A stretch of 64,000 nt of DNA from the NCBI GenBank assembly GCA_943788935.1, contig CALSSE010000014.1, positions 24,177-88,176 of the forward strand, written 5' to 3'. The notes under the pieces were generated by a model. That model was not told the origin of the DNA. It searched no databases and saw nothing but the letters and a program-made list of their open reading frames with translations. Both the position numbers and the translations under genes were made by a program. Below, one piece after another: positions 18,701 through 27,965 of the stretch (positions are counted from its first letter, which is position 1; the number at the start of each line of letters is the position of its first letter). Source of the DNA: an uncultured bacterium. Its GTDB lineage: Bacteria; Myxococcota_A; Bradymonadia; UBA7976; VGTA01.

Positions 18701-19617
18701 GTTCCACTCATCCACAAAGTAGCCGCAAATGCCCACTCGAACTGACCGATACCACCAGGTGTAATGGGTAACTGACGTGCCAATGCACCCGCAATTAAGG
18801 CCATCAATAAAACACTAGGATCAATGTGTAAGATCACGTTGTCTGAAGTGAAAGCCATCGCCGTAAAATAAGCAGCGATATCTTCAAGCAGGAAACAGCC
18901 CATCGAGAGGAGTATCATACTTATGGTACGTCCCGGCTGATTTAGCATCCCTTTGATGATCTCTACAGAACGTGTATATATCACTTGACGTATGTCGGCT
19001 GAGGGTCTGGTTACGAAATAGCAGACCCCAAAGATCACGAGGCCCCACCAAAGGTAACTGATCCAAGCACTCCACCCCAAAATAAACAATGCGATCAGAG
19101 CAAAGATAAAGATCTCTAACCACAATAATATTGATCGCCCAAGCGCTATGGAGTGAGCTTGCTCCTCAGATGCGCCTTCTGTTTCGAGTGAGTGACGTAT
19201 AGAATGACTATCCATTCTGAAGGGCATATAAAGATTATTGATTAATCCCGCTGCTACGTGGCGTGAAGAGTTTCCTTTGGAGGTATATCCAAAATGGCGA
19301 GAGAGAATACTGAGCTGTATGCTCCTCAGCCAGAAACAAAGAAAAAAGCAACCAACGAGTAGACCAACTGTATTCCAACGAATGGGGTCCATCGCCAGCA
19401 TATAGAGTTTGAGATCAGCTATTCCCTCAATAAAACCTGCATCCATATCGTGATATTGGATCAGTCCGGAGTTAATCAATAATGATAACAATCTGGTGTT
19501 GGCAACAAAGTCCCACGCAGGAGCATAATAAATGAGTGAGGAAAACATCGCAATCATTGTGATTATTGATGCGACCAACCCCCATCCTAAACTAGGAGTA
19601 TACCTTAACTTATTCAT
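15754..19617 (-). CDS. Membrane protein fusion: LPG-synthase/flippase-type TM domain + UPF0182
   Basis: 1287 residues. The first 365 or so are polytopic and contain QLPITPGGIGQFEWAFA, the signature of the lysylphosphatidylglycerol synthase TM/UPF0104 family of integral membrane proteins. After a short linker (about 365-385), residues about 390-1260 match UPF0182 (COG1615). That part has another set of TM segments, then FGETDPIFNRDVGFYIYDVP, then a long soluble part with 'TRKAYGLDKVEEVNYEP' and a low-complexity Ser/Pro end. UPF0182 has no established biochemical role. The LPG-type domain elsewhere moves or modifies lipids; a lipid-related envelope job is an inference. ATG 19617 starts the first TM segment. 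It is a single gene with long flanking intergenic regions. Confidence 0.85.
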   Translation of the reverse strand: MNKLRYTPSLGWGLVASIITMIAMFSSLIYYAPAWDFVANTRLLSLLINSGLIQYHDMDAGFIEGIADLKLYMLAMDPIRWNTVGLLVGCFFLCFWLRSIQLSILSRHFGYTSKGNSSRHVAAGLINNLYMPFRMDSHSIRHSLETEGASEEQAHSIALGRSILLWLEIFIFALIALFILGWSAWISYLWWGLVIFGVCYFVTRPSADIRQVIYTRSVEIIKGMLNQPGRTISMILLSMGCFLLEDIAAYFTAMAFTSDNVILHIDPSVLLMALIAGALARQLPITPGGIGQFEWAFAATLWMSGTAFHECVTIAVLDNFFRYVSYSSVSFITLLQQRRSLDVRKVLARFTSLDSESKYQHFIRPDSGKLWSRLLVVGLAFCALFFLDQLSFLAFDYWLLQSLGLESVFNTNFWMGTTLFLVGSILLGLGILVPAFANPLAVHQRKFVIYLAILIGSISGYFLSLKYQTFLFYGGIPFGETDPIFNRDVGFYIYDVPVFWTIAETLLWGTFLGAISAIGCAWVTRAEQVDGSRFHYFFKSIANNSTIISLALFGLAVTYHRFLGAFDLVLLDNKSSAIYVGAEALDVTGFFSTLSYLRFSTLVTLGVTIAIVMLFRAIKSDERALFRKSVIATFILLACDFGMRGAVSIRDTTSIEPNEPVIQLKYIDLHLKATRKAYGLDKVEEVNYEPNYQDQPIPNIEEMLSSSTLRNAPLWPGKTVYLERLLDPQHSQRILSTQGDATIYGPSLEIFRQYQKLRTYYNFLGIDNVRYKIDGEKRMFVSGVRELPLIEPYPWLAWFGQRFMLFTHGYGFVAAPSGEITEEGVPNFMAGGIPHSGDHDMFKLDNPRIYYGEGSSSMAYSNVDQVKEFDFPTQQDRAELELPQDIKVGVKIDSFIKRLAFGWRSGQFSDIIFSDLIKDDTRVHFYRTPLERVQKVAPFLYYDTNITAIANEGKLKWMINALTTTDRYPYSAYGDLGDKSHDTTPFAREWRKVNWVRDSVKGVVDSTTGDITLYQISDDPISNTWASIYPGLFTPKDQMPTSIKEHLTYPIHLFHLQFDDLFIYYHANDPMYFFNQEDLWDDGDEVLGPVLDQGKAITFSNEPYTFMLETGKGVIPAAKEKTQFALGMVFSPEKALNLRGIPLAYQDGEDYGRLVALQVPKGYFYPGIEQADAAIDQTPEISEQISWWNRVGTDVIRGHTTALLLGNEVVYVEPLYIRSQQNPVTQLKRVVVVFRGVARMGRTLEEALKMSVKAYEDTRSPSASAPSTPIIPSLPPTLPVNGSKRIE

Positions 19618-20148
19618 ACAATAGAATTCCTTAACCTAAAAGTAGTACATATATAAACGTGCCATCACTAGTACACTTTACAAATCATGTCAAATAGAAT
19701 CGCGAGGTTCTTGTGCTTAAAAAAACAACCTGCTGTAGTCCATTAAAGACTTTAAAGTGACCCCCTAGGCATCTAGCATATTTACCAAGAATCTTGATAT
19801 ACAGGACAGTATATCTTTATAAACATGTGTCATATTGATACTTGTAGAATATACGATAACAATATGCCGCAATATGCCGCCTAAATGCCTTTTTATCATA
19901 AATGCACATAAAAAACGACTCATTCTCAAAGAGTCTTCCAAATTTAATAGAAAATACCCAGCTGAGATGTATAATTCTCCTCAATTATATACATATATAT
20001 CCTCAGTAAACAGTGCACAAATTATGAAATAATACACCTAAGCAATCTGCCTAAATAATCTAAGCATTAAACTTTACTTTCAAACCTCTTGATGTTAGAA
20101 GTTAAAAGGTCATTCTCAAGGTAGTGACTTTGAAAGTTGGGTAATACA
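19618..20148. other. AT-rich divergent intergenic region
   Basis: About 530 bases between divergent genes, so promoters for both should lie here. It contains a small direct duplication (AATATGCCGC twice near 19862-19880). No RNA gene or convincing ORF was recognised. Confidence 0.6.
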
Positions 20149-23100
20149 ATGAAGAATATAATACATAAGAGTTTTCTAGCCTTAGCACTTATTACATTTG
20201 GTGCGTGTCAAGAGAAAATAAATCTCAACACAAGTGAACCATCAGTGAATGACGACCAAGATGGTGATGGGTACTCTAGCGTCGTGGACTGTGATGACAA
20301 CGATCCCACAGAGAGACCCGGTGTTATTTGGTATACCGACACTGACGGAGACGGCTTCGGAGATGAAGGAGCCTCACAGGAATGTGAACGTAACGATAAC
20401 AGTGACGTCTTGGTCGCTGGTGACTGTGACGACACTGACGAGACTCTAAATCCTAATGTGACGTGGTATGCTGACGTCGATGGTGATGGGTTCGGTGACC
20501 CTCTTCAAGAAGCAAACTGTAAACCAACCGTTTCTCCATCAGTGTTAGACGGGACAGACTGTGATGATAATGATTCCACAGAATATCCAGGTGTCACATG
20601 GTACATAGACGCTGATGAAGATGGGTTTGGTAATCCTAACTCCAGTAACGAGTGTGAACGTTCATATAGTACAGATGTACTCGTAGGCAATGATTGTGAT
20701 GATCTCTCATCAGAGGTTGGTGACGATGCAGTTTGGTATGCTGACGTCGATGGTGACGGTTTCGGTGACCCTAGCTCGAGCACCGCTTGTACTCGCAATG
20801 CTCCTTCTGATGTTTTAGATAACACTGACTGTAACGATAATGAAGCAGGTCAATACCCTGGTATCACTTGGTATGCTGATTCAGATGGTGATGGATTTGG
20901 TGATCCTGACGTCAGCAATGATTGCGAGCCTAATGCGGCCTCCGATATCTTAGATAACACTGACTGTAACGATAATGAAGCAGGTCAATACCCTGGTATC
21001 ACTTGGTATGCTGATTCAGATGGTGATGGATTCGGCAACCTAAGTTCCCCCAGTTTCTGTGAACCCAATGAGCCCTCTGATGTCCTGGATAATACTGACT
21101 GTAATGATAACGCATCGGATCAATACCCAGGTGTCATTTGGTATGTTGACTTTGACAGAGATGGCTTTGGTGATCCGAGTACCGGCTCTGAGTGTCAACC
21201 TCTGTACTTATCAGACGTAACGAATAACACCGACTGCAACGATACTGACGCTGAACTGAATCCGTTGATCACCTGGTATGCTGACTCCGATGGAGATGGG
21301 TTCGGTGACCCTAACGTCAGTAATATATGCGAGCCGAATAACCCTACAGATATTCTGGATAACACAGATTGTGATGATACTAACGCCGCTTACTACCCTG
21401 GCTTAGTTTGGTACGTCGACGCTGATGGAGATGGTTTTGGTGATGATGCTCGATCATCGCTCTGCAACCCCCAAAATCCAACGGATACTCTGATAAGCGG
21501 AGATTATGCTGATGATAACATTAATCGTTTTCCCGGAGCTACCTTCGATATAACAGGCACCGCCTCAGGCATATACAAAGGTGCTCCTCCAGTCCTCGTC
21601 ATTTTGGATTCAAGTGACTCATATGAGGTGAGTGGAAGTGGTCCCTTTACTATCCCTGATGCAGTTGTTGACCTTGAGAGCTATCAAATCTCTATCGATA
21701 GTTCAGCGAGTGGTCTGAATTGTAGTCTCGAAGGAGCTGACGGCGTTCAAGAAATTCAAGGGTTTGACTTAAATATAACGATCTCATGTGAGTGTGTTTA
21801 TGACCATACAATCATCAACCTCGGCTTTGCTCTTGTTGACGATTCTTGGGAAGACGAGAACCAATTCTTTGACATCAATGATCTCGGAATGATCCTCTAC
21901 CGCAGTGAAGAAGAGAGTGATCAAGGGAGTCTTAAGTGGAGGTGTGGAAATCGAGCCTTCACCGTAGATAGCATTGGATCCTTAGTTGGCATTGAAATAC
22001 CGGATGATACCACTGGAGAGCTTGTTTCGGCTGATGCACAGATTGAAGGATTTGGAGCTCGACGAGCGATTAACAACGACGGAGATATCGCTTATGTTGC
22101 TGAGATCATGCCTGCGGATGATGCCAGTTTCAGCCTTAGAAATGAGCCTGGAGTAATCTACACGGGATATCCGAGTAACTTCAGAAAAGAAGTGATCAGG
22201 CGAGGTGAACAGATGGGACCCATAGAGGAGATCTATGGTGGTTCTGGGACTGAGGTAAGTATTAACTCAAACGGTCAAATCGCTTTCCGAGCTCATACTC
22301 AAGATGATGACGACATCGAATATATCGGCATTTATGAATCTGATACTGAAACAATCAACTATTTCATTGACTTCCCTACGACAGATGCTGATGAAATGTG
22401 GTTATCCGATATCAATGAGCGAGGTGAAGTACTCGCATTAGCAGAAGATTACATTGAAGATGGGTCTAAGAAGCTCTATCGATTCGGGAACCCAGTCGGA
22501 TCAGAGCTCCTCGTACAGGAGTTCGACCCGATCCTCGACTTCTTCACGACTAGGATCAGTAATCCTCGCTTCAACGATCAAGGGGAGATCGTGATGGTTC
22601 TTGGCCATTGCCCAACTCTCATCGAAGCAGAGGCTCTTGCTGATACCAGAGACGAGAGTTGCTTGATAGAGGAGACTACTTTAGAAGTATCTAACCAGTG
22701 GGGCGATAGCACGAGGCTGGTGAAGGTCTACCATGAATCCTTGATGTTTTGGAAAGACGGGGCCTTTCAAGAGATTGCCCGCGCAGGTTCCACTATTGAT
22801 GGTATCAGGATTGAAGGTTTTACGCCTTTCATCGACATCAACAATGTAGGTGAGGTCGCCTTCATCGTAGGTGAGTATGGAGTGTCCCGAGTGGTAGAGG
22901 GAGCTAGTAACACTAGCGGTGATGAGATCAGTCATCTATTTAGATGGTCATCTGATCAAGGTCTAGAGTTGGTGAGCCGTAACCTGGATATTATTGGTGA
23001 CTACTCACTGGTAGAGCACCAATTCGTTGACATCACGGATGACGGCTCGATTTTCTTCAAGGGTAGTAATGCTGCGGATGACGACCAACATGCTATTTTC

Positions 23101-24399
23101 TGTAATCATCCAGATACTGGGACACATATGCTGATCGGAGAGGGTCTGTTTTTCGATAATCAGCATGTAGAGACCATCACCATGGGAGAGCTTAACTTTG
23201 ATCACAACACGAGTGAAATAGGACGAGTTGCGGTCCCCGTTAAGTTCTCCAACCGTCCGACTCAAAACCTAGCATTACTCGAATGTGAATCCCAACCGAT
23301 CACTTCAGAGAGAGTGATTGAAGATATCTGTGATGATGAGATTGATAACGATGGCAACGGTGTAGCTGATTGTGATGACTCTGCTTGCTCTTCTGAGAGA
23401 ACCTGTGGCAGAGACCTACCCGTCGATGACGAGCAAATCACGATTGAAGGTTCTCTCTTGTACCTTGCAGATCCGATCTGGTGGCGACCCAATGCTGATT
23501 GTACACCTCACGCAGATAACGATGAATCTGATCCTAATTCAGGACTCTATCTATATGACGCTTATTGGTTCACGAACACCACCGACCAAGAAGTCACGGT
23601 GACCGCCAACGCAACCTTCTCAGATGACGGCTACCTACATGTATTTAACTACCTGTCAGCGACCGATGAGGTAGAATGTGTCCGAGGAAATGATGACTAT
23701 CTTAGCCGATTCCAAAGCACAGTGACTGGGATCACTGTAGCGCCAGGCGCTGAGATCGTGATTTATGTCTCGGTGAGTGAGCCGGGAGAGGTCTCAGAAT
23801 ATACGCTTGAGGTGACCCCTTCAAACGAAGAGATCTGTGACGACGACATAGATAATGATTTGAATGGCGCCTTTGACTGTGCTGATCAAATCGCTTGTGA
23901 AGCACCTGAAGGGTGTAACGAGCTCTGTGATGATGGTCTTGATAATAATGGAGATACACGTATTGACTGCGATGACCCCAGATGTGCTTTTGATAGTGCC
24001 TGTGAAATCGTGGCTCCTCTTGACGAAAATATCATTAATATTACAGGACAGATCAATCAAGATGATTTCGTGTGGAGTCGCCCTAACAACGCCTGTGTCA
24101 TTGAAAATATCAATGCACAATACTTCTATGATGCGATCACTTTGACTAATACCGATGCCATCTCTCATGAATACACGGTAAGCGTTGAATGGTCACCACC
24201 GAGTCTTGGTGGATTTACTGATGGATATATTCATATTTACGATAGTTTATTTACGACCTGTCTTCTTGGTAATGATAATGAATCAGACGAGAGTAACAGC
24301 GCGATCACATTTACAGTCGATGCCAATACCTCAGTCGTCGTAGTCTTGAGCTCTTATGACCAAAGCGCTGTTATCGACTACTCTGTTACGATTCAATAG
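20149..24399 (+). CDS. Large lipoprotein with MopE-type DGDGFGD repeats
   Basis: 1416 residues from ATG 20149 (TTG 20137 is less likely). Lipobox TFGAC. Residues about 40-450 hold around ten repeats of about 44-45 residues with the pattern WYADxDGDGFGD...C.P...DVLDNTDC.D, an Asp-rich calcium-type loop as in MopE/thrombospondin-3-like proteins. The middle (about 500-1050) is a beta-rich region with recurring 'IND.G.I' motifs, probably a propeller-like fold. The last third has two CDDxIDND-type MopE motifs, each followed by a domain of about 110 residues that looks like bacterial pre-peptidase C-terminal folds. Probable role: calcium-dependent cell-surface protein. No catalytic motif was seen. 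The protein downstream, 76 bases on, is also exported. Confidence 0.85.
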   Translation: MKNIIHKSFLALALITFGACQEKINLNTSEPSVNDDQDGDGYSSVVDCDDNDPTERPGVIWYTDTDGDGFGDEGASQECERNDNSDVLVAGDCDDTDETLNPNVTWYADVDGDGFGDPLQEANCKPTVSPSVLDGTDCDDNDSTEYPGVTWYIDADEDGFGNPNSSNECERSYSTDVLVGNDCDDLSSEVGDDAVWYADVDGDGFGDPSSSTACTRNAPSDVLDNTDCNDNEAGQYPGITWYADSDGDGFGDPDVSNDCEPNAASDILDNTDCNDNEAGQYPGITWYADSDGDGFGNLSSPSFCEPNEPSDVLDNTDCNDNASDQYPGVIWYVDFDRDGFGDPSTGSECQPLYLSDVTNNTDCNDTDAELNPLITWYADSDGDGFGDPNVSNICEPNNPTDILDNTDCDDTNAAYYPGLVWYVDADGDGFGDDARSSLCNPQNPTDTLISGDYADDNINRFPGATFDITGTASGIYKGAPPVLVILDSSDSYEVSGSGPFTIPDAVVDLESYQISIDSSASGLNCSLEGADGVQEIQGFDLNITISCECVYDHTIINLGFALVDDSWEDENQFFDINDLGMILYRSEEESDQGSLKWRCGNRAFTVDSIGSLVGIEIPDDTTGELVSADAQIEGFGARRAINNDGDIAYVAEIMPADDASFSLRNEPGVIYTGYPSNFRKEVIRRGEQMGPIEEIYGGSGTEVSINSNGQIAFRAHTQDDDDIEYIGIYESDTETINYFIDFPTTDADEMWLSDINERGEVLALAEDYIEDGSKKLYRFGNPVGSELLVQEFDPILDFFTTRISNPRFNDQGEIVMVLGHCPTLIEAEALADTRDESCLIEETTLEVSNQWGDSTRLVKVYHESLMFWKDGAFQEIARAGSTIDGIRIEGFTPFIDINNVGEVAFIVGEYGVSRVVEGASNTSGDEISHLFRWSSDQGLELVSRNLDIIGDYSLVEHQFVDITDDGSIFFKGSNAADDDQHAIFCNHPDTGTHMLIGEGLFFDNQHVETITMGELNFDHNTSEIGRVAVPVKFSNRPTQNLALLECESQPITSERVIEDICDDEIDNDGNGVADCDDSACSSERTCGRDLPVDDEQITIEGSLLYLADPIWWRPNADCTPHADNDESDPNSGLYLYDAYWFTNTTDQEVTVTANATFSDDGYLHVFNYLSATDEVECVRGNDDYLSRFQSTVTGITVAPGAEIVIYVSVSEPGEVSEYTLEVTPSNEEICDDDIDNDLNGAFDCADQIACEAPEGCNELCDDGLDNNGDTRIDCDDPRCAFDSACEIVAPLDENIINITGQINQDDFVWSRPNNACVIENINAQYFYDAITLTNTDAISHEYTVSVEWSPPSLGGFTDGYIHIYDSLFTTCLLGNDNESDESNSAITFTVDANTSVVVVLSSYDQSAVIDYSVTIQ
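20815..21032 (+). repeat. Recent 135-bp duplication inside the MopE repeats
   Basis: An 83-bp stretch at 20815-20897 is identical to 20950-21032, a spacing of exactly 135 bases (45 codons, one protein repeat). Neighbouring repeats are far more diverged, so this copy arose recently. Confidence 0.92.
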
Positions 24400-24475
24400 G
24401 CTGGTTTCAGACATCTAATCTTGTGCGCTAAAGTACCGACTATATGAGATATATTCATCGATTGGACTAATTCAA

Positions 24476-25303
24476 ATGCAAATCAAACGAACCTTTACTC
24501 TCTCTCTATCTGTCTTTTCGATGCTTTTGTTGGGCCTCTCCCAATCTCATGCAGATGATGGGGTCACTAGACCTTCGACTGGTCCCTATTCACAAGCAGA
24601 AAGCTCTTCTCAAAAGCCCAAGGTGAAGTTCGCTTCGCCATCGAGCCAAGACCCTCGTGGCTCCTTGAAGAATTTCAACTCAAAACGAGTGGGGTCTAAA
24701 CTTCGCAAGGTGAAGAGTGATGAGTATGAACTTCGTCTCAAGATCACTCAAACACTTCAAGAATACCAAGGGGTCGAGTTGATCTGTCCAAGCGGCTTTC
24801 AGGATCATCAAAGAGTGATTAAAGGGTTTGCTACTTGGTCTAAGGTACCCAAGGAAGTATGTAAGTTACAGTTTAAGGGAGGTGGACCTCCTGATATCTA
24901 CCAAAGCGCTACCCACGGTGAGTCTCTATTGTGTCAGTCTGATGCTCAAATCATTAAATGCCAATCAGTATCACGTGAAGAGCTTATGGCGGAAGCGTCT
25001 CAGACATCAGATTCGCCTCTAGTACTCACCTTGGTCGCTCCCTACTCTCATACTAAACTAGTGGTGACCTGTAACGACCAAGTTCTATTTCAAGAATTTG
25101 TTAATGAAACTAAGAGCAAAGAAGTCTTCTCTTACAAGATCCCCAAGGAGGGCCGATGTGAAGCGACTCTGAAGGGAGGGGGTAAACCGTATACCATCCA
25201 ACCTTTAAATGCAGGGATGCGCGTAACCTGTACTCGTGGATCAGCAAAGAGCGGAAGGCCTAAGTCCAAAATTTCGCCTAATTGCGAGTTTGAAAACTAC
25301 TGA
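24476..25303 (+). CDS. Hypothetical secreted protein with two similar halves
   Basis: 275 residues with a classical signal peptide ending SHA/DDG, so periplasmic or secreted. Two segments look related: one near 90-135 (GVELICPSGFQ, then CKLQFKGGGPPDIYQ) and one near 195-245 (LVVTCNDQVL, then CEATLKGGGKPYTIQP). This suggests a duplicated small beta domain with a Cys pair and a GGG turn. That layout resembles PEGA-like or carboxypeptidase-regulatory-like folds but no family is claimed. It follows the large MopE lipoprotein by 76 bases in the same direction. Confidence 0.7.
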   Translation: MQIKRTFTLSLSVFSMLLLGLSQSHADDGVTRPSTGPYSQAESSSQKPKVKFASPSSQDPRGSLKNFNSKRVGSKLRKVKSDEYELRLKITQTLQEYQGVELICPSGFQDHQRVIKGFATWSKVPKEVCKLQFKGGGPPDIYQSATHGESLLCQSDAQIIKCQSVSREELMAEASQTSDSPLVLTLVAPYSHTKLVVTCNDQVLFQEFVNETKSKEVFSYKIPKEGRCEATLKGGGKPYTIQPLNAGMRVTCTRGSAKSGRPKSKISPNCEFENY

Positions 25304-25470
25304 GACCTCTTCGACTACACTTAAGGTAATAAAGCGATATCTTCGAGACTAGGTCTCTAAAGATTAGGTCCATCATGAACCATATCAGATTAACTTTTAC
25401 AGCTCTACTCCTACAGATTCGAATCATCAATTCGACAGTTTCAACACTCTATTTATTCTAGGAGTCATTG

Positions 25471-27864
25471 ATGAAAATATATATTATTTTAATCTTTACG
25501 CTGTTGGTTGAGATATCTAATGCCTCTGCAGAATGTGGCCAGGATATAATTGACTCAACCTATGAAGCCGATACTTCAGATTCAGTGGTTCGCCTAACAG
25601 AGATAAGTCTTGATAATCAAGACGATAGTTTCTCTCAAGCTCAGGGGATTGATTATGTCGTTGAGCTCAAGCTGTTAGGAGGAGAAACTTACACCTTTGA
25701 AACTCTTGAGAGTGAAGATTTCGATCCAGTATTAACTCTCTTGGTACACGATCAATGTGAAAACCTTATAGAACACGAGAGTAATGATGACTCAACCGGT
25801 AATATACCGAATGATAACTATGAGTCATTTATTGAGTACACCACGCCTCTCAGAACAGATGGTCAATACCTGTTATTAATCTCTGGACTCAATGAGATGA
25901 CGGGAACCACTAACCTAGAGATCAAACGCTTTGAGGCTGAGTTACCTGAGATGAATGGCGTTATTCTCACTGGAGATAGTATCACCGGTTGTCACTCTAT
26001 GGCCGGATCTTACTCTTCGCATAGCCTTTTTCATCTTATTAGTGTTTTACTCCTTCTGTTATTGATCGCTCGCCGATTTACGATAATGAAATATGTGCGC
26101 ACTCGTATCGCTCATTTTTTACTCTATTTTGTGCTACTCGGTAGCGCTCTTTCTCTGCTTGCTCCTGCCTCTGCCTCAGCTGAATTAAATGGCTTTTCAG
26201 TCATGAACTTTCGGCTCGCTTTAGGAACAAATCGTATTATCTCTCTTGAGACAGCAGGTGTTCCCGATCATTTGAATGTATATGGGGGAACATCTTATCA
26301 TTATGCTAGCCAGCTTCTACAAGAGAAGACGATATCCTCTAGCCAAACTCAGGAGAGAAGTTTACTAAGTTCACAAACTTTTCAACAGTTTGGAGTGGGA
26401 ATTGGGCTCTTTGATCTGGTTGCTCTAGAGTTCAATATCCCTGTTATATACACAAACCAAGGTGATGAGACTCTTTTTCCAGCATTAGGGACAACCCCTC
26501 GCGGTGATTCTCTCGCGCGGCTTCGCTTCTTAATCGCTGGTTCAAATACAGGAGCTTGGGGCCTAAGTGGAAGTTTAGCGACCACTTTACCCACGGGAGA
26601 TAGCGCAGGACTGACAGGAGATGAGGGGGTTCAAACCTTACCTACTCTGACCGGAACTCATCGACATAATGACTTTATCACGAGCGTTTCTCTTGGCGCC
26701 TTAATCAGAACAGAGACCGATGATAATGTGCGTGGCTTATCACTTGGTCAAGAGATGACTTATGGAATAGGGACCAGCTACCAATGGACGGATAGTATAC
26801 TCTCTGGCGTTGAATTTGTAGGACGTAGCGACTTATCTGACTTTACTTATCAAAACCCCTTAGAGGTCATTTTAGGATCCCGTATAGGGCTCTGGGAACA
26901 GCTCTTCTTTGAGGTTGGCGGAGGAGCCGGGCTTATCTCTGGATATGGGACTCCTCTCTGGAGAACCTTCGCTGCTCTACAATGGCATCCTGAGAGCACT
27001 GATGTTAAAGACCAAGATCAAGACGGTATTCTCGATCAAGTGGATCAATGTCCTCTGCAACCTGAAGATCGAGATGAGTTTGAAGATGAGGATGGATGTC
27101 CTGACCCTGATAACGATCAAGATCAAATTCTCGATCAAGCAGATCAGTGTCCGCTTAAAGCAGAAGATAAGGATGGGTTTGAAGATGATAATGGATGTCC
27201 TGACCTCGATAACGATCAAGATCAAATTCTCGATCAAGCTGATCAATGTCCACTCAAAGCAGAGGATATAGATGAATTTGAAGATGGGGACGGATGTCCT
27301 GATCTTGATAACGACCAAGATCAAATCCTCGATCCAGCAGATCAATGTCCGCTCAAGGCAGAAGATAAAGATGGTTTTGAAGATACAGACGGGTGCCCTG
27401 ATCTCGATAATGATCAAGATGGAGTGCCTGACAGTAACGATAAATGTCCACTTAAAGCTGAAGATGGCATAGGGGATACACCAAAAGATGGGTGTCCATC
27501 AGCGTGTCGTATCTCCATCCCTGGGCAAGTGCTCTTTGCTAACAACTCAGCTGAGCTCAAAAAATCAAGTTATATTGAGGCTCAAAAGATCGTTGATTAC
27601 TTGAAGACCTTGAAGAACTTCAAAGAGATCATTGTTGAGGGGCATACAGACAACGTAGGCTTCGCATATGCTAATCTTCGGCTCTCTCGCAAACGAGCCA
27701 AAAGGTTTGCGGCTGTACTGCGTCAAAAGATAAAGAACTCAACAATAAGTATTAAAGCTGTTGGCTTTGGGTTCAACAAGCCCATCGCTAGCAATGATAC
27801 CCCAGAGGGGAGAGCCAAGAATCGTCGCGTCTCGTTCCGTATCATCGGAGGCGTGTGTAAATAA
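25471..27864 (+). CDS. OmpA-family protein with TSP3 repeats, fused to an upstream secreted domain
   Basis: 797 residues from ATG 25471 (AGGAG six bases upstream). Part 1: signal peptide, a domain of about 130 residues resembling pre-peptidase C-terminal domains, then Cys174, a hydrophobic run and RR, a sorting-type tail. Part 2 continues in frame with Met206 and a second signal peptide ending SASA/E (about 237). It then has a beta-barrel-like region (about 240-510), five thrombospondin-type-3 calcium repeats of about 33 residues (DNDQDQILDQADQCPLKAED type), and a C-terminal OmpA peptidoglycan-binding domain (about 675-797, with VEGHTDNVG and 'RLSRKRAK'). Part 2 alone is a complete outer-membrane protein linking membrane and cell wall. 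The fusion is odd and is treated as a separate finding. Confidence 0.85.
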   Translation: MKIYIILIFTLLVEISNASAECGQDIIDSTYEADTSDSVVRLTEISLDNQDDSFSQAQGIDYVVELKLLGGETYTFETLESEDFDPVLTLLVHDQCENLIEHESNDDSTGNIPNDNYESFIEYTTPLRTDGQYLLLISGLNEMTGTTNLEIKRFEAELPEMNGVILTGDSITGCHSMAGSYSSHSLFHLISVLLLLLLIARRFTIMKYVRTRIAHFLLYFVLLGSALSLLAPASASAELNGFSVMNFRLALGTNRIISLETAGVPDHLNVYGGTSYHYASQLLQEKTISSSQTQERSLLSSQTFQQFGVGIGLFDLVALEFNIPVIYTNQGDETLFPALGTTPRGDSLARLRFLIAGSNTGAWGLSGSLATTLPTGDSAGLTGDEGVQTLPTLTGTHRHNDFITSVSLGALIRTETDDNVRGLSLGQEMTYGIGTSYQWTDSILSGVEFVGRSDLSDFTYQNPLEVILGSRIGLWEQLFFEVGGGAGLISGYGTPLWRTFAALQWHPESTDVKDQDQDGILDQVDQCPLQPEDRDEFEDEDGCPDPDNDQDQILDQADQCPLKAEDKDGFEDDNGCPDLDNDQDQILDQADQCPLKAEDIDEFEDGDGCPDLDNDQDQILDPADQCPLKAEDKDGFEDTDGCPDLDNDQDGVPDSNDKCPLKAEDGIGDTPKDGCPSACRISIPGQVLFANNSAELKKSSYIEAQKIVDYLKTLKNFKEIIVEGHTDNVGFAYANLRLSRKRAKRFAAVLRQKIKNSTISIKAVGFGFNKPIASNDTPEGRAKNRRVSFRIIGGVCK
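25990..26190 (+). other. In-frame junction: Cys-TM-Arg sorting-type tail followed by a second signal peptide
   Basis: From Cys174 (GCHSMAGSYS) through a Leu-rich run ending IARRFT, then Met206 (ATG 26086) with KYVRTR, a second hydrophobic run (FLLYFVLLGSALSLLA) and a signal peptidase I-type site SASA/E. No stop and no Shine-Dalgarno at 26086. Same design as 2849-3016 in an unrelated gene. Confidence 0.7.
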
Positions 27865-27965
27865 TAAAGGGCTACTCGCTAGGTTCTCAGTGCGATGCTA
27901 TTCAAGATTATAATCTGCAGGGCTGTATGCTGAAATCCACCACCTAGTCAATCGAGATAGATTGA

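Noticed and set aside
19835..20032. 65-residue plus-strand ORF
   Set aside because: AT-rich intergenic composition, no Shine-Dalgarno, no protein-like features.
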